In this document: positions 11,886 to 24,789 of the stretch, in pieces
Position numbering within the stretch: the first letter of the stretch is position 1
Layout of the letters: each line of letters begins with the position of its first letter
Origin: Excoecaria cochinchinensis
Taxonomy: Eukaryota; Streptophyta; Magnoliopsida; Malpighiales; Euphorbiaceae
Assembly: GCA_947683425.1 (NCBI GenBank)
Contig: CANTUQ010000055.1
Span: 20,268,001 to 20,332,000, forward strand
Direction: 5' to 3'
DNA: 64,000 nt
Notes under the pieces: generated by a model
What the model was told of the DNA's origin: nothing
The model's database searches: none
What the model saw: only the letters and a program-made list of their open reading frames with translations
Translations under genes and position numbers: made by a program

Positions 11886-13158
11886 CAAATCAAGCAAAAC
11901 AGAAGCTAACTTTTAAGACTGGTTCTCACCACAATTTTGTACAGCCCAAAATGATGTCTTACACCCAATTTTAGGAAAAGGCCCCTTCTTAACATTTCAT
12001 TCCCTATGTCTTATCTTTCAAATGGGACAAGTTTCAGGTCAATTGAATTTAAAATGAAGGTGTTATTGCCAAAGGAACACAACTGGTTCCAGAAGCCCTC
12101 CTACAGAAATGCAACTACAGTTATCGTCAATTTTGATGACCTTAGAGTCCTCAAATCAATAGAGCTATTTCTAAAACATTTAAAGACACGGATCTTATAG
12201 TTGTAATCCAGTTGATTTCACCCTTTTTGGAGTTGTAAAACTCAACTTACAATATAAACAAGTCTCGGGGGTCAGTATAGACTTCCAAAAACAGATTTAC
12301 ACAATCAAGCTTGTAAAGCTTGAAAAAAGCCAATTTGACCAAACCAACACTCCCAATTCAAACTATAGTTTCTATACACACTTATATGAACATTTATACT
12401 TAATCAAAATATCCATGCATCAATTACACACCATGATCAAATAAATCAGCAAACACAATTTACACATTTAAGGTTTGTTCCCAAACCTTGTCGCCTCGAC
12501 TCCTATTTTCGTTGAGTACTTGGCTCCCTGATAATAGCTTTCCCTTTGTCCTTCTTCACTTCCTCAGCTACCAATACAACATAAATATACAAACTTAAAC
12601 TCAATCCAACATTATCCCATTCAAACCAATCAAAACTAGGAAGAAAGGAGTAGATGATAAGAACCTTACATACTAATTACTTACCCTTTTCAAGTTTGCA
12701 CTGACTCTTGAGCAACCAAATTCTTAATCTCCTTAACAATAAGCATGCACTCTTTAGTTTCTCTTCAGCTCACTCTCACATAGGAAAGAAGGGAAAGAAA
12801 CAAAGAAGTTGACTGAATTATGCACAATTGAATCATTTCACTTTCTTTTAGTGAACACATGCATCACAAGGTGGAGGTGGCAGCTCAAGAGTGAGCCAGC
12901 AGATTCCACTACCAAAATCTGCCTCCACTCACTTAGTTTAATATTATTTCATTCTTTAATTAATCCTTACTTTTCTTAATTAATCAACCACTCACTTACT
13001 ATTAATTCAATTATGCATAATTACCAATTAATCACTCCTTCTTTTCAATTAAGTCCTTCCATTTTTTTTCAATTAAGTCCAAAGCTATACATTTAATCAC
13101 ACACACATCCCAAATTAGGTCAATACTACTGGGGCACATTTTCAACCATTACACTCTG

Positions 13159-13681
13159 CCACTGTCATAATTCTCTGCCTTAAATTTAGAAATTGCTTCC
13201 AGTTGGCCTCTCTGTAAGCTTTAGTCACAAACTTGTTTTTGAACTCCTTTTCAAAAAACTCCCAGGTGATTGGATTAGGAAGTGTCAGATTCTGCAGAAC
13301 TAGCTTCCACCAGTCATATACTGCACCTTGAAGCAGCGATACCATACATTCCACTTATTGATCCAGTGGACACTTAATCTCTCCCAGAACCCTTTGTACC
13401 TTTTCTAACCAATACTTGGCCTTTTCAGATTCGTCCAGACTGGTACCATGGAACTCTTCAGTCCCATGTTTTCTCAAGGACTCTAATGGTTCCTATGGTA
13501 CAATTATACGTTCTATCACCCTGGTCATATCTTGCGACATTTTCAACAGGGCTAACATAGGACCCACTGGAATTTCATTCCCAAAACTGACTGGCCTAGA
13601 CTGACCAGACCCCGTCACTTCTACTTCTCGGGGATTTATGCTTTTCACGATTTTTTCTCTGGTATTGCATTCAGGATCCAC
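13159..13681 (-). pseudogene. Element A gag, N-terminal part, decayed
   Basis: On the minus strand it starts at 13681 (MDPECNTRE...). It holds the gag N-terminal region, with VSLLQGAVYDWW and FEKEFKNKFVTKAYREANW, the retrotransposon gag core shared with elements D, E and F. A stop near 13493 and another near 13355 break it. Downstream codons resume at 10312 beyond the solo LTR. The start choice matches element E gag (47875), which begins MNPDRQEE at the same distance from its primer site. Confidence 0.85.
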
Positions 13682-13775
13682 CGTTATTGCACAGATTAAA
13701 CAAGGACATCCACATTAGGTCAACATAACTATACACATCCTAACTACACGATTTCCTAGAAAAGACTGAACCTAA

Positions 13776-13787
13776 GCTCTGATACCA
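13776..13787 (-). other. Primer-binding site of element A
   Basis: On the minus strand it reads TGGTATCAGAGC, the complement of the 3' end of plant initiator tRNA-Met. It lies 5 bp inside the 5' LTR of A and primes minus-strand DNA synthesis. Confidence 0.9.
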
Positions 13788-14202
13788 CAACTTGTGACGC
13801 CCATTCCCCACCGTTAGACCAGCTCAGCAAATCCAGTTAGGGATGGCCGTACACACACTCGGAACACATATGTATACTTACTATCAAACTCTTAATGAAA
13901 CCTGTATAATAAAATTTTATCACTTCACATTTATATCATCATGCATTTCATGCCAATTATCTATAGATCAGTCATTAAGATCATACGCTTCACATGTATG
14001 CATATATAGCCTAAAAGTATACTTACTTACCCATCATATTATTACATGCCTTTACATACTTATATACATATTAACTATACAAAACTTATACACTGTTATA
14101 AAAAATTGGCATAACATCAATCCCCAAAACCTACACCAATAGCACTCCTATGTTGACCGTTGCTATGCGGGAATGTCCTTCGGTCCTTTCTCGTTCGTAC
14201 CT

Positions 14203-14243
14203 ACACGGATTAGAGTAACCCGTGCTAAGCGATAATGCTTAGT
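14203..14243 (-). other. Tandem hairpin of the A 5' LTR
   Basis: Adjacent stems ACACGGAT...CCGTG and CTAAGC.../GCTTAG, about 410 bp from the LTR 3' end. Confidence 0.65.
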
Positions 14244-15017
14244 GGGGAACACATATATAACAAGTAACATAACAAACAAATAGTAATATCACTTAGTACA
14301 TACACAAGAACTTGTTTAGCTTATTATAGTAACCTCATGTATCATAATAAACATAGCATAGACCTCTAACATACTTACACAAAATATTATTCAGCACATT
14401 CACATAATTCCAGATTATAGCATACATAATGATTGCTTCATTGCCATTTCCATTTATTATATTGCCTGCAATTCAAAGATGCGAATAACAGGTTTTGTAT
14501 TGGTACTACTAAGGTACTAAAATCACATTGAAATCTCATTTACACATTGGTACCCTCAGGTACATAATATCATCCCACATGTAATAGAATCCAGCAAGGA
14601 TTATACGCATTGCTTTCGCATTGTGATTCCCAAGGAATCAGATACATTGAACGCATTGGGCTGCAGCACTTTGACCCTATAGGCATGCCTACCTATCCAC
14701 TACTTGACTCGCAGGCTCAAGTTATTTAGTCATGTTATCCATTTCACACTGATCAATCTTCATAACACATATATCATTCATGATCTCATTCTCTTTTACA
14801 CATGAACTTTAGCACGTCAGATTTTCCACATCACTTGCATACACATTATGCTTCTCAAGTTCACTCACTCATGGACATTAAGTACCTACTTGATTATATG
14901 CGATTATACATCATTTAATACACACATAATGCTTACACATAATGTCATTCATTTGAGCTTAAAGCCTTACCATTTGAAAGTCCAAACACATTCGGGTTAT
15001 ATTGCTAAAACAGGGTA

Positions 15018-15350
15018 GGTCACGGTCATAACCAATTTGGTTGCCACCGTGACATATTGAAGTCCAAAATAAAATGTAAATTGAGGATAGGTGATGGTCA
15101 CAACAAATTTGGTTGCCACCGTGACATATTCCAACTCTCGGCAGAATGCAACTTTGTGGTATGTCACAGTCACAACCATTTTGGTTGTCACCTTGACATA
15201 TACTCAACTTGCAAAACAAAATGTTCAATTGGGTACCTCACGGTCACAACCATTTTGGTTATCACCGTGACATACCCAAATTCACTAGGTAGAATTGAAC
15301 ACAAGCATACCTCACGGTCACAACCATTTTGGTTGTCACCATGACCTATG
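15018..15350. repeat. Five-unit hairpin array in the A 5' LTR
   Basis: Five units about 73 bp apart, each of type TCACGGTCACAACC...GGTTGTCACCGTGA, that is, imperfect palindromes of about 38 bp separated by unrelated 35-bp spacers. The array lies 1.23-1.56 kb from the LTR 3' end. It is not coding: frames run through on both strands because the units are palindromic. Confidence 0.85.
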
Positions 15351-16324
15351 CAAAGTCACTCTAATACACCATTCAATTTTACTTCGTGGACTTCAAAGCC
15401 ATCTTTCCCTTTTAGCAACTAACCAATTCAACAACACACACAATTTAGCACATACCTGACTCCCTTCTTGCAATTTGCATTCATTTATAGCACAAATCAC
15501 AATCATTCTCAAACATACACAATTTTACACTTTCTCTAGCAACTTTATCACATGGCATATCACATTGCTCATATGTTAGCCTAACTTTTACATAATTCAT
15601 GCTCAATGACCTCAATCACAAGTACACACATGGTTCATATTAATTTCTTTACAACAAACACAAATCACACAAATTAGACTACTAGGGTTTGTTCCCAAAC
15701 CTCATTGCCTTAGCTCCTAGTTTTGTTGAATACTCGGCTCCCCGATTTCAGCTTTTCCTTTATCTCTCTTCAATTCCTCGGCTACGAAAATAATCCAATT
15801 TATAGGTTTAAGCTCAATCCATTAATACCCCATCCAAACCAATTTAAAACCAAGGAGGAATGAGTAGAAAATGAGAGTATCAATTACTTAATCACTTACC
15901 TTTAGTTCTTAACTTTCGATCCTTGATCCCCTTATGCAATTTACACACAATTGACTTAGAGTCACTCAAAGTAACTCTCACGGTAGAAGGAAGAAGAAAA
16001 CACAGAAAACTAGCTGACCCAACTCAATGTTCATCCCTCAATTCACTAGACATATGCATGCAAAGATGGAGGTGGCAATCCCTTAGAATGCCACACGAAA
16101 ATCTACCTCCACTCACTTCTAATTATCCATTTATTAACATTATTTTATTCTTTAATTAATCCTTACTTTACTTAATTAATCAGCCACTAACTCCTCATTA
16201 TTTTAATTTTGCATAATTACCAATTAGCCACTTAACTATTCTTCTTCTTTTCATTTAAGTCCAAACTACACACACATATCCCAAAATAGGTCAGTACTAC
16301 TAGGGCATATTTGTGGCCATTGCA

Positions 16325-17830
16325 AAGTATATGTAAATGTGATGTGTTTGAAAATGATATGAATATTATAGGAATAAAATATAATATGAGTTTTAGCTTG
16401 CGTTAACCGATTCTTGGATATTTAAGCATGTCTATAGGATCCTTTATTGTTGCAGCGTATGTGTTTGGACCCCATTTGGATTCCTATGTATTTCTAGATC
16501 CTGGATTAGATCCCTATGTGTTCTTGGATCCCTATGTGTAATTGTACCCTCAGGTACCTATGCGTTTCAACCTATTGTCCACCACCTTGGAAATGCAGGC
16601 AAATTTCTAAAACAAATATGTTAATAAAATGATATGAAAAAATGCACTTCTAGTTATTGTGAGTTATAAGTTTATATGAATTAATAAAATATTCATGAAA
16701 TGTGTATTGAATTATATAATGAGGCAAACTATTAAGGAAAATGTGTTAAGTGATTATTATGCAAAAGTGAATCTTTGATTAATGTAAAGGCATGTGTAAT
16801 TATGTGCATATGGAAATGTGCAAGATGCAGGGATGCAAAGAGATAGTGATTTATTATTATTATGTTTACTTTATATGTGAATCATATAAATATATTATTA
16901 ATGACCACATATAAGAAGGATGGTAATATAATATATATTTCTCATGTTAAGATTGATATGCGACTTAATAATGTCTTATCATATTGTAAGAAATTAAGAA
17001 ATGGTTATCGATAATATTATACATACGGGTGAGGTGACAATGCTGAAATGTTAAGTGTAGTAATGTATTTAAATAGGGTATTAAGTTTACAATTAATATT
17101 TGCATAAAACATTGTTAAATTGGTATGTACTTCTTGAATTGAAAACATATAATAAATTATTAACTGTATGTCTATGCATGGAAAATATATACATTAAATA
17201 AGTGAACGTATATGTAAAATATGTGTAACCATTATTGTAAATTCTCCTGGTTTACTTAAATTTATGAACAATATAATCTTGTGTTTTTGAAGAATGCTTT
17301 CACACGTGAGTGTGTTTGACAATCATTGTTGTGGTCGTCCATATTTTATATGTTTCCCATTAAGTTTTAGGCTTAGCATGGATTTTCTTTTTATCCGTGT
17401 TGGTATAAGTGTCTGTATCTTTTTTGAGGGTCATCCGTAGCAATCCGGGCCAATGCAAGTATAGGAGGAGTTTTTTTTTATATGACACTTCCGTATAAAT
17501 TTAATAATGTATATTTGGGATGTAATCTTTAAATTAAAGTTCTATAATTGTAATATCACTTGTTTGTTTGAATAATCTGCAATAAATTTTGAAAGCGTGT
17601 GTTCTAGTAAGAATATGAATTATCAATATGTGGTATATTGTGTATGATTAACCTGAAAACGAAACAAAATTTTAATTATGGCATGTTATATATTTATGGC
17701 ACCTTCAGATTAAAGAATTTAATGTTTATTCTTAAGTTAAGCGTAGTCCATTTGGTAACCCTCTTCACTTGTGTTAATTAAACTACCATGCTGTGGTAGG
17801 ATTTACTATGTATGGGTAAGGGGTGTTACA
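16325..17830 (+). repeat. LTR remnant G (3' part)
   Basis: It ends GGGGTGTTACA at 17830 and carries a degenerate version of the tandem hairpin at 17358-17400, about 430 bp from the end, plus a GTACCCTCAGGTACC palindrome near 16547. No primer-binding site follows, so it is a solo or 3' LTR. Its left part was separated by the insertion of element A and lies outside the window. AT-rich, no gene. Confidence 0.7.
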
Positions 17831-17897
17831 AAAGGAATTAGTTATGGGTAGAAAGAAGCACTCTCAGAGTGGCTTCTGCACAGGGCCTATGTAGAAG
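17831..17897. other. Spacer between LTR G and solo LTR D0
   Basis: 67 bp of unassigned sequence. Its last five bases, agaag (17893-17897), serve as the left target duplication of D0. The parallel right flank resumes at 39955. Confidence 0.5.
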
Positions 17898-18908
17898 TGT
17901 AACATCCCAAAATGGACCCTAGTAGAAATTATAAGGTTATTTTTTTGATCAAGGGCATAATTATAATTGTACAAGTAAAGATTTGATTAATTGAGGACTT
18001 AATTGAAGGAGAATAAAAGTTTTAAAGAGAAGAATTTATTTTAGTGAGTAAAAGCAGTTTAACCAAGGACCAAAAGAGAGAAAGACAAGGATTTATAAAG
18101 TTTAACCAATAGGGAGTTGACATCTAAGCTTGGTGGTTGGGAGCATTTAATGTGGGAAAGAAGAAAAGAAGAGAGAGAAGTGGCAAATCAGATTTTGTCT
18201 TTATTTTTCCCTCTTCCTGCATTTGTTTTCCCATTCTCTCATTTTCTTGCTCTTCTTCTTTCATTCCTTGCTCCTTACTTCTCCTCTTTAGTTGGTTAAT
18301 TTTCAAGGTTTGAGTTTATTTCTATGAGATTACGAGTTTGAGTTGAATAGGTAAGTTGGTTGAATGATTTTCTTCTCTCTTCTTAACGTTGGATGATGTG
18401 GATTTTTGATTTATTAGTTTTTATAGGTTTGATTGCAAGAATATGGTGATAAGAGGAAGAGTGAAGGCAAAGAGAAAGTTGGATCTCAAAGAAGTTGTTT
18501 AGAGCTGCAATTTTTAGGTTTGGGGGTTTGTATAAAGTGGTTGATTGTGTTTTGATTTTCTATGTTGAAATTTTGGAAATTGAGTTGCAAAATATGTTGA
18601 TTATGGATGTTTTAAGTTGAGTGTAACACATATTAGGATATGTTAGGTTTAATTTTAACATATGATTGTTCAATCATAGAATGGTATGAGTTTTAGAGTA
18701 ATTTCTGGGTTTGATGTTTTAATTGTGCATTTTGGCCAATTTAAATTGTTTCGTACAAGTATAATTTGTTATTCACATGATTATTAGCTTATTTTGTATG
18801 CATATGTTAAGTGATTTGCGGTTATATGCATAATATTATGAGGATGGGTGAAGATGTGCGTGTGTTATTTTGAGAAGATAGAGAGGCAGGTTTGGGAACT
18901 CATATTTA

Positions 18909-19190
18909 TCGCGAGCGCGACCTTGGTCATGGGCGCGATAGAGAGCTCAGTTTTGGACTGTAGGCGCGAGCTCAGGCTTTGTTCTTCAGCCAAGCTTCTG
19001 CCTAGTGCGTTCTTTTGCGAGCGAGACAGAGAGCACGGGAGGTGAGTATCAGCCGAGCGGTCCATATCATGAGCGCGCTGGCGTGTGTGGCCACGATCGA
19101 GGCCCCAGTCCTCTATTGCGAGCGCGACTGTTGGAGTTTTAGGCGTCTGTCATGGACGCGATCATGGTCGCGAGCGCAACAGACCCTATT
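18909..19190. repeat. CG-rich palindromic segment of LTR D0
   Basis: Repeated GCGAGCGCGA/GGGCGCGAT motifs within an otherwise AT-rich LTR. After removal of element C the segment lies about 1.2-1.48 kb from the LTR 3' end, where the other LTRs carry their hairpin arrays. Open frames at 18848-19285 on both strands follow from the high GC and are not called as genes. Confidence 0.6.
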
Positions 19191-20578
19191 TTTTTTGCAA
19201 ATGTTATTTGTTTGAGACCCCTTTGCATGGTTTCTCACTTATGGGACCTATAAGTTTATACCTTGTAATATTTATTCTCATTTGAATAAATGAATATATG
19301 TTATATGAATTTTGATATGATAACTTAGTCTATATATATGTACCAAGGAAATGGTTATATAACAACAATAGCATGGTTCGAGCTTGAATAGTCATAGTAG
19401 TGGATAGATAAGTATGCTTATTAAGGGTTAGAGTGTGAGTGCAGCTGCTACATTGTGACCCGCGCTGAACCCCGTATGGACGCCCCGAAGGCCCACTCTT
19501 AGGGCTTTCGAGAGAGGTTCATGAAAACTTATAAGGTATTTACAAGTGCATCTATTTTGGGCAACAAGGAGGTTTCTTGGAGTCGCCACCTAATAGAACA
19601 TTGGGATAGGTCGTCTAGCCATGGTGAGCCTAAGACTGCACGTAATATCCATTTTGGGCAAGCCAAAGGGATCTTGGAGATATCATCCCAATAGAACACT
19701 AGAATGATCCTCTAACCCCGTAGAGCCTAGGATTGTAAATTTAAGTCTTTTGGTGGGGCACAAGAGGTGTCTTGGAGATCCCATCCCAATGAAACATCAG
19801 AATGGTCCTCTCGCCTCATTGAGCCCAAAGACCAGAGATGGTTCGGGACTTCTCATTTATTCATTCCTTGGTTATTTTATAAATAAGTTTTGAATTTAAG
19901 TTTTCATCCCTTTTCTCATACATTTCGATGAAATAATTAGAGCGCAAGTTTGATCATTCAAGGAAAGCGATAAATAAAAGGGTAAATAAAATAAAGTACA
20001 TGAAAATAAAATACAACTAAATTAGGGGCGAAATACAACCCCCATTGTAAATAAAACACAACATCATGCATAAAACGGGGTATTTATTGAGAATGAGGAC
20101 ATTGGTCCTCTCATGCATAATTAAATGAAACAATTTAGATGGTGACAATATATTTGGATGAAAAACTAGGACATTGGTCCCATTTTATTAGGAAAAAACT
20201 AATTTATTTTATAAAAATATTTTTGTGTGATTTTTTAGTTAAGCGTACATAAAAGCGATTTTATTAACAATTACATGACAAATAAATCAAAAATATAAAC
20301 AAAGGAAAATACAATAAAAATAATCCTCAACCCCTGAATCTTCTCCTTCGCTTGTGTGGATACCCAAACAAGGAAAAACAAGGATTTGGAATAAAAAAAC
20401 AAGCACAAATAAAATTTATGTTAGTGATTAAAGCAAGAAAATTAATTAAACATATAAAACAATAAATCATAGATTAGAATAAACAAAACATGCATTATAT
20501 ATGACAAAATAATTAAATGACATATTAAAATAAATTGATTAACATATTAATAAAACAAAATAAATGATAAAAGTAATA

Positions 20579-20579
20579 A

Positions 20580-20642
<63 letters not shown>
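20579..20642. repeat. (AAT)n microsatellite in the C 3' LTR
   Basis: About 21 uninterrupted trinucleotide units. The 5' LTR carries a longer version (37687-37765). Confidence 0.9.
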
Positions 20643-21489
20643 TGAAATGAAGAATAACAAATTAATTAAAATGGAGTAAAAAAATATTAAGATGTTAGAT
20701 CTATATACAAAAACACATAAAATAAATGAAGACAAAATAAATGTAAAGATCTACATGGTTAATAATTAGATATAAACAAATAAATAAAAAAGAAATAAAA
20801 TTAAAGGATTGGGCCTAAAATGTTTACCCTCAGATTTCGGATTTTATTGATGATGAATATTGATTGATTTTCCTTGCTTTGATTCGCAAAATAGAAATCA
20901 AAAAGAAAATGATAAAAATTGGAATTTTAATCCAAGAGAAAAAATTGATTAAAAAAATGGAAGAAAATAAATTCTTAAGAACAAAGAATTGATCTCTTTG
21001 TCTCAAGAATTATTATTGATGAAAAATTGTTAAAAAGAGAAAATAAAATCAAGTTTCCAGAACGAAAAAAGAAAAAAATTATTTCTTTTGTCACAAAAAA
21101 ATTGTTGGTGAAAAATTCCAATCTCAAGAACAAAGAATGATTTTCTTTGTCTCAAGAAAAATTCTCGATTAAAAAAATTGAATTTTTTAATCTTAGAATT
21201 TTATTTGGAGAAAATAGATGTAAAAAAAAGTGTGGAGAGAATTCTTGGAGAAGAAGAGCAAAAGAAAAGATGAAAATTTGATGTCTCCTTCCATTCCCCA
21301 TAATTCCCACTTCAAAATCCAACTTAAAATGAGAAAAAAGGAAAAAATCATTATTTATGGAACAAAATCAGATTTTTAATTAATTCCCTTGATTTTGGGT
21401 GTAAAAATGGAAGAAAAAAATAAAAATCCCGAAATTTGGGTGAAAAAAGGTCAAAAATTGGGGAAAACGAAAAAAATGGGAAAAACAGG

Positions 21490-21610
21490 ATTTCGGCGGA
21501 TTCTGGGCGAGATGGGCGATCGACACCAGACGGGCGTCAATCGCGCACAGATCGCTCGCGCGCCTGGGCGCCGCTGTAGGCACGCTGCCGCGCCCGACAC
21601 TCGCCGAAAT
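21490..21610. repeat. GC island bounded by inverted ATTTCGGCG in the C 3' LTR
   Basis: A GC-rich stretch of about 120 bp in an AT-rich LTR, bounded by ATTTCGGCG (21490-21498) and its complement CGCCGAAAT (21602-21610). The 5' LTR copy (38614-38800) has the same borders and about 66 bp more. Confidence 0.75.
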
Positions 21611-21827
21611 TATTATTATTTTTTTTAAATATGACTAAAAAACACAAAAATTTTCAAGTATTATTTTTAAAACTAATTTTTTAAAAATATTTTTAATATT
21701 TTTTGTTTTTCATTCTAAATTGCAAATTTTGCAAGGAAATCATCAATTCCAACGTTTTTCGCCTGTGAAGGCAATTATCATCATTGGGTAACTTCGATCT
21801 AGGCTGACCCAGGACCCGGTGTCTACA

Positions 21828-21842
21828 GTTGCCCCCAGTTTA
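21828..21842 (-). other. Polypurine tract of element C
   Basis: Minus-strand AAACTGGGGGCAAC directly next to the TGTAGACACC end of the 3' LTR. Position and composition fit Tat-lineage elements. Confidence 0.8.
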
Positions 21843-22082
21843 GGGGAATTTAGTTCACTAGTGTCTAGGTGAGCCTAAACTCAAAGGAGAAAAGGAAAGG
21901 GACACATACCTAAGGCAGCCCTTACCTTTCCGAAACGGGGAACTTGTGGTGGTGGTTGTTGCCATGTTGTCGGCGTGTTATTGTTTATTGAAGCGATAGT
22001 GCCGTGATCGTGCTAACCCTCCGTGGAACGGTAGTACCGTCATCGTGCTAACCCTTCTGCGATGCTACCCCCTGAGAGGTCT

Positions 22083-22533
22083 TTGGGTTTTGCCTCCTCA
22101 AAGGCTTTCAAGATTTACCTCCTCAAAGGTCTTCGAAATTTGCCTTCTCAAAGGTATTCAGGATTTGCCTCCTCAAAGGTCTTCGAAATTTGCCTCCTCA
22201 AAGGTTTTTGGAATTTTCCTCCTCAATGGTCTTTGGGATTTGCCTCCTTAATGGTCTTCGGGATTTGCCACCTCAAAGATCTTCGGGATTTGCCTCCTCA
22301 AAGGTCTTCTAAATTTACCTCCTCAAAGGTCTTCGGAATTTGCCTCCTCAAAGGTCTTCGGGATTTGTCTCCTCAAAGGTCTTCTGAATTTGCCTCCTCA
22401 AAGGCCTTCAAAATTTGCCTCCTCAAAGGTCTTCAGGATTTACCTCCTCAAAGGTCTTCGGAATTTGCCTCCTCAAAGGTCTTCAGGATTTACCTCCTCA
22501 AAGGTCTTCGGAATTTGCCTCCTCAAAGGTCTT
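22083..22533. repeat. 25-bp minisatellite in the 3' untranslated region of element C
   Basis: About 18 units of a 25-bp repeat of type TTTGCCTCCTCAAAGGTCTT plus a variable CGGGA. The plus strand lacks stops in all three frames, which creates a long open frame (22062-22763) antisense to the element. On the sense (minus) strand each unit contains TGA and, because the period is not a multiple of three, all frames are closed. Tandem arrays between the last ORF and the polypurine tract are known for Tat/Ogre-lineage elements. Confidence 0.88.
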
Positions 22534-23610
22534 ATGTTGATGCTTGGATTAATGTTGTTTTGGCTAGTTGCCTCCTAAGAGGTCTTTGGTTGGTTGTTTG
22601 GATTGATGTCGTCACTCGGCTTCTGTCAGTGTCCGCATCAAATTTCTCTTTTTGCAAAATAGGGAAACTAAAATATGCAGGAAAAATAGTGAACATGCAA
22701 GTGAAATGCATGAGTCATGCAGGAATGCAGGGTAAGAATTCATCTATGTGGACTTGGAGATGACAGCCGGGCTAGCTGCAATTTGCAATAGGGGCGATGC
22801 CTTTTAAGCTGTTTTTGAATTTCATGACCTTTGGGATTGCAACATTCTCATCTGATACCTGTAGTTATTATTTAAAGGTAGTGCGTCCCTTATGGATTTT
22901 CACACTAGCTTTTCTTAGCGGGAGATGCGTCCTTTGCGGATTTTCACATAACTCTATGCCTTATTTTTTCCTGGAATGGACCCAACCCAATCCAGCGGCT
23001 TTTTTTTTTAAGGATAGACTGCCTGTTTTCAGGTTTTCACCCTATCATTTTGCCTAATTTTTGCTTAGAGCGCCAGTTACGATTTTCACTCTAACGGTTT
23101 TTTTTTCTTTTTTTTTTAAGGATAAACTGCCTGTTTCCAGGTTTTCACCCTATCCTTTTGCCTAATTTTTGCTTAGAGCGCCAGTTACGGTTTTCACTCT
23201 AATGGCTTTTTTTTTCTTTTTTTTTTTACTGATGAGGCTGAGGATATTGCCCGAGAATCTTTCAGAAGTCTTCACACTTGATAGCAGGATGAGTCGGCTG
23301 AAGCGCTTCAGTGGTGAGAGTAGCAAAGGGTAGACAGATACATGACTTTGATCACACCAAATGAACCGCTCTGATCACATCATTGCATAGATGCATGTGT
23401 TTCAATTTGATTTCATTAAACATGATCATTGTTTTGGCATTAATCTCAAAATATACAAGACCTCATTTAATCTTGGGATAAATCTTGAAAGCATCAAACT
23501 CCTGTTATCAATCAGCCCTCTCGGGTCTTCATTTTCTGGCGATGATTCTTTTTAGCACCAAAGTCTTGTTCTCAACCCTTGTGCAAATTAGCTAAGATGG
23601 TGAGTTTTCT
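22534..23610 (-). other. 3' untranslated region of element C, left of D
   Basis: Non-coding internal sequence of C. It includes two roughly 100-bp direct repeats (about 22998-23096 and 23115-23213), each with poly-T and a 'GCTTAGAGCGCCAGTTACG' core. No pol domain can be read on the minus strand. Confidence 0.6.
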
Positions 23611-24014
23611 TGTAACACCCCTACCCATACGTTGGCAATCCCATCCGATAAGGAGTGAGATGCCGTATGAGTCAAGGTGCCACCAAACAGATACAAAGCA
23701 AATCATACATACATTCATAACATACATACCGAAATACGGAATAAATAAAAACTTTAGAGTAAAAGAAAAGTAATAGCTGATCATGCATTAATATAATAAA
23801 CCATTACAATAATGTTCTGATCAAACTAGCTGGAAATAAAAGATATTACATAGCCCAAAATGTAAGTACAAAAGCAGAAGCTAAAACAAGACTGATACAA
23901 GAGAGTTCTATACAAAAAGAATCATCAACAATTACAAAAGCTAAGCCCTACACTAAAACCTTCTGTGTTGGCTTGACAGCGGCGACTCTCTCAAAGTAAA
24001 ACTCCTTCTGCACC

Positions 24015-24053
24015 TGCACGGGTAAAACACCGTGCAAAGCGATAAACGCTTAG
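24015..24053 (-). other. Tandem hairpin of the D 3' LTR
   Basis: GCACGGGT...CCGTGC stem next to an AAGCG/CGCTT stem. One base of the first arm has changed relative to the right LTR (GCAAAGCG against GCTAAGCG). About 400 bp from the LTR 3' end. Confidence 0.7.
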
Positions 24054-24789
24054 TGGGGAAACACACACAAATTATGGACGGCCATCCAAAATGGTCGTTA
24101 AGGCATAACACATTCATAATGGCAAAATGCAATAGCTTTAACATAATCCATATAAACATGCTCACAATTTAAAGCCATACATTCCGCATCTCAAATCCAT
24201 ATTCATGCCAAATAATCCAACATCCATCTCCTCATTATACTCATTAAGATATCACATTTATATAGCCAATTCAGAACTGAGCAATTCAATCGAACACTTA
24301 ATGAACACCTGAAGAACACCTGCTGACTCGAGGTAGTGGATAACGAGTGAACTGAGGGTACCTTTCGGCTACGAATCGATTACTGAGGGTACCTCACAGG
24401 TACAAAGCAAAAGTCATTTCATTTTTATCAAAACACAATATTTTTACTGAGGGGATCTTATCATGATCCTAATACTGAGGGGTTCGCGAGGAACCTAACG
24501 GGGGACCTGATCGGGGTCCAAACTGAACTGAGGGCTGCAGCTAAAAGACTCTATTAGGCATGCCTAACTATCCACTTACCTGACTCTAGTAGGTTAAGCG
24601 TCATTCAAATCATATTTCAGGATACAGCATATAATTCATCTGAAGAATCATGGTATCACTTATATCAAAGCATATAAAAGTATGACATGCATCATACAGC
24701 AGTATAAGTCAATTCGGAAGAAATACGAAATTCATTTTTGAGTTAAAACCAGGAAATTTCAGAAAATAGACCAAACGGGGTGACTAACA

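Larger units (their letters stand above)
10318..13153 (-). mobile_element. Solo LTR of a Tekay-type element inserted in A gag
   Basis: It starts TGTGACGCCC and ends CCATTACA, with a perfect 5-bp target duplication, ctctg (10313-10317 and 13154-13158). It splits the gag codons of A between MTVAE and EYEKEF. Its sequence resembles the LTR of A itself (13793-16324) in the first kilobase, so it is a related but separate copy. The orientation is minus, judged from the matching LTR of A next to its primer site. No internal domain remains. Open frames inside (12006-12200, 10238-10489) look incidental. Confidence 0.9.
13793..16324 (-). repeat. 5' LTR of element A
   Basis: 2.5-kb LTR, TGTGACGCCC at the primer-site end and CCATTGCA at the outer end (CCATTACA in related copies). 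It carries the tandem hairpin at 14203-14243, the GGCATGCC palindrome near 14680, a five-unit hairpin array at 15018-15350 and a GA-rich stretch near 15980. It is followed at 16325 by the unrelated LTR G, into which A was inserted. The partner target duplication would lie left of the window. No gene. Confidence 0.88.
19454..21827 (-). repeat. 3' LTR of element C
   Basis: 2.37-kb LTR, TGTGACCC to TGTCTACA on the plus strand, collinear with 36564-39016. Contains an (AAT)n microsatellite at 20579-20642 and a GC-rich island at 21490-21610. No gene; the frame at 20547-20735 is microsatellite. Confidence 0.9.

Noticed and set aside
18848..19285. Protein-coding gene in LTR D0 (several overlapping frames)
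   Set aside because: The frames overlap on both strands in a CG-rich palindromic segment, with no homology recognised.
22062..22763. A 233-residue repetitive protein on the plus strand
   Set aside because: It arises from the 25-bp minisatellite, which has no stop in any plus frame. It is antisense to element C and has no start context or domain.
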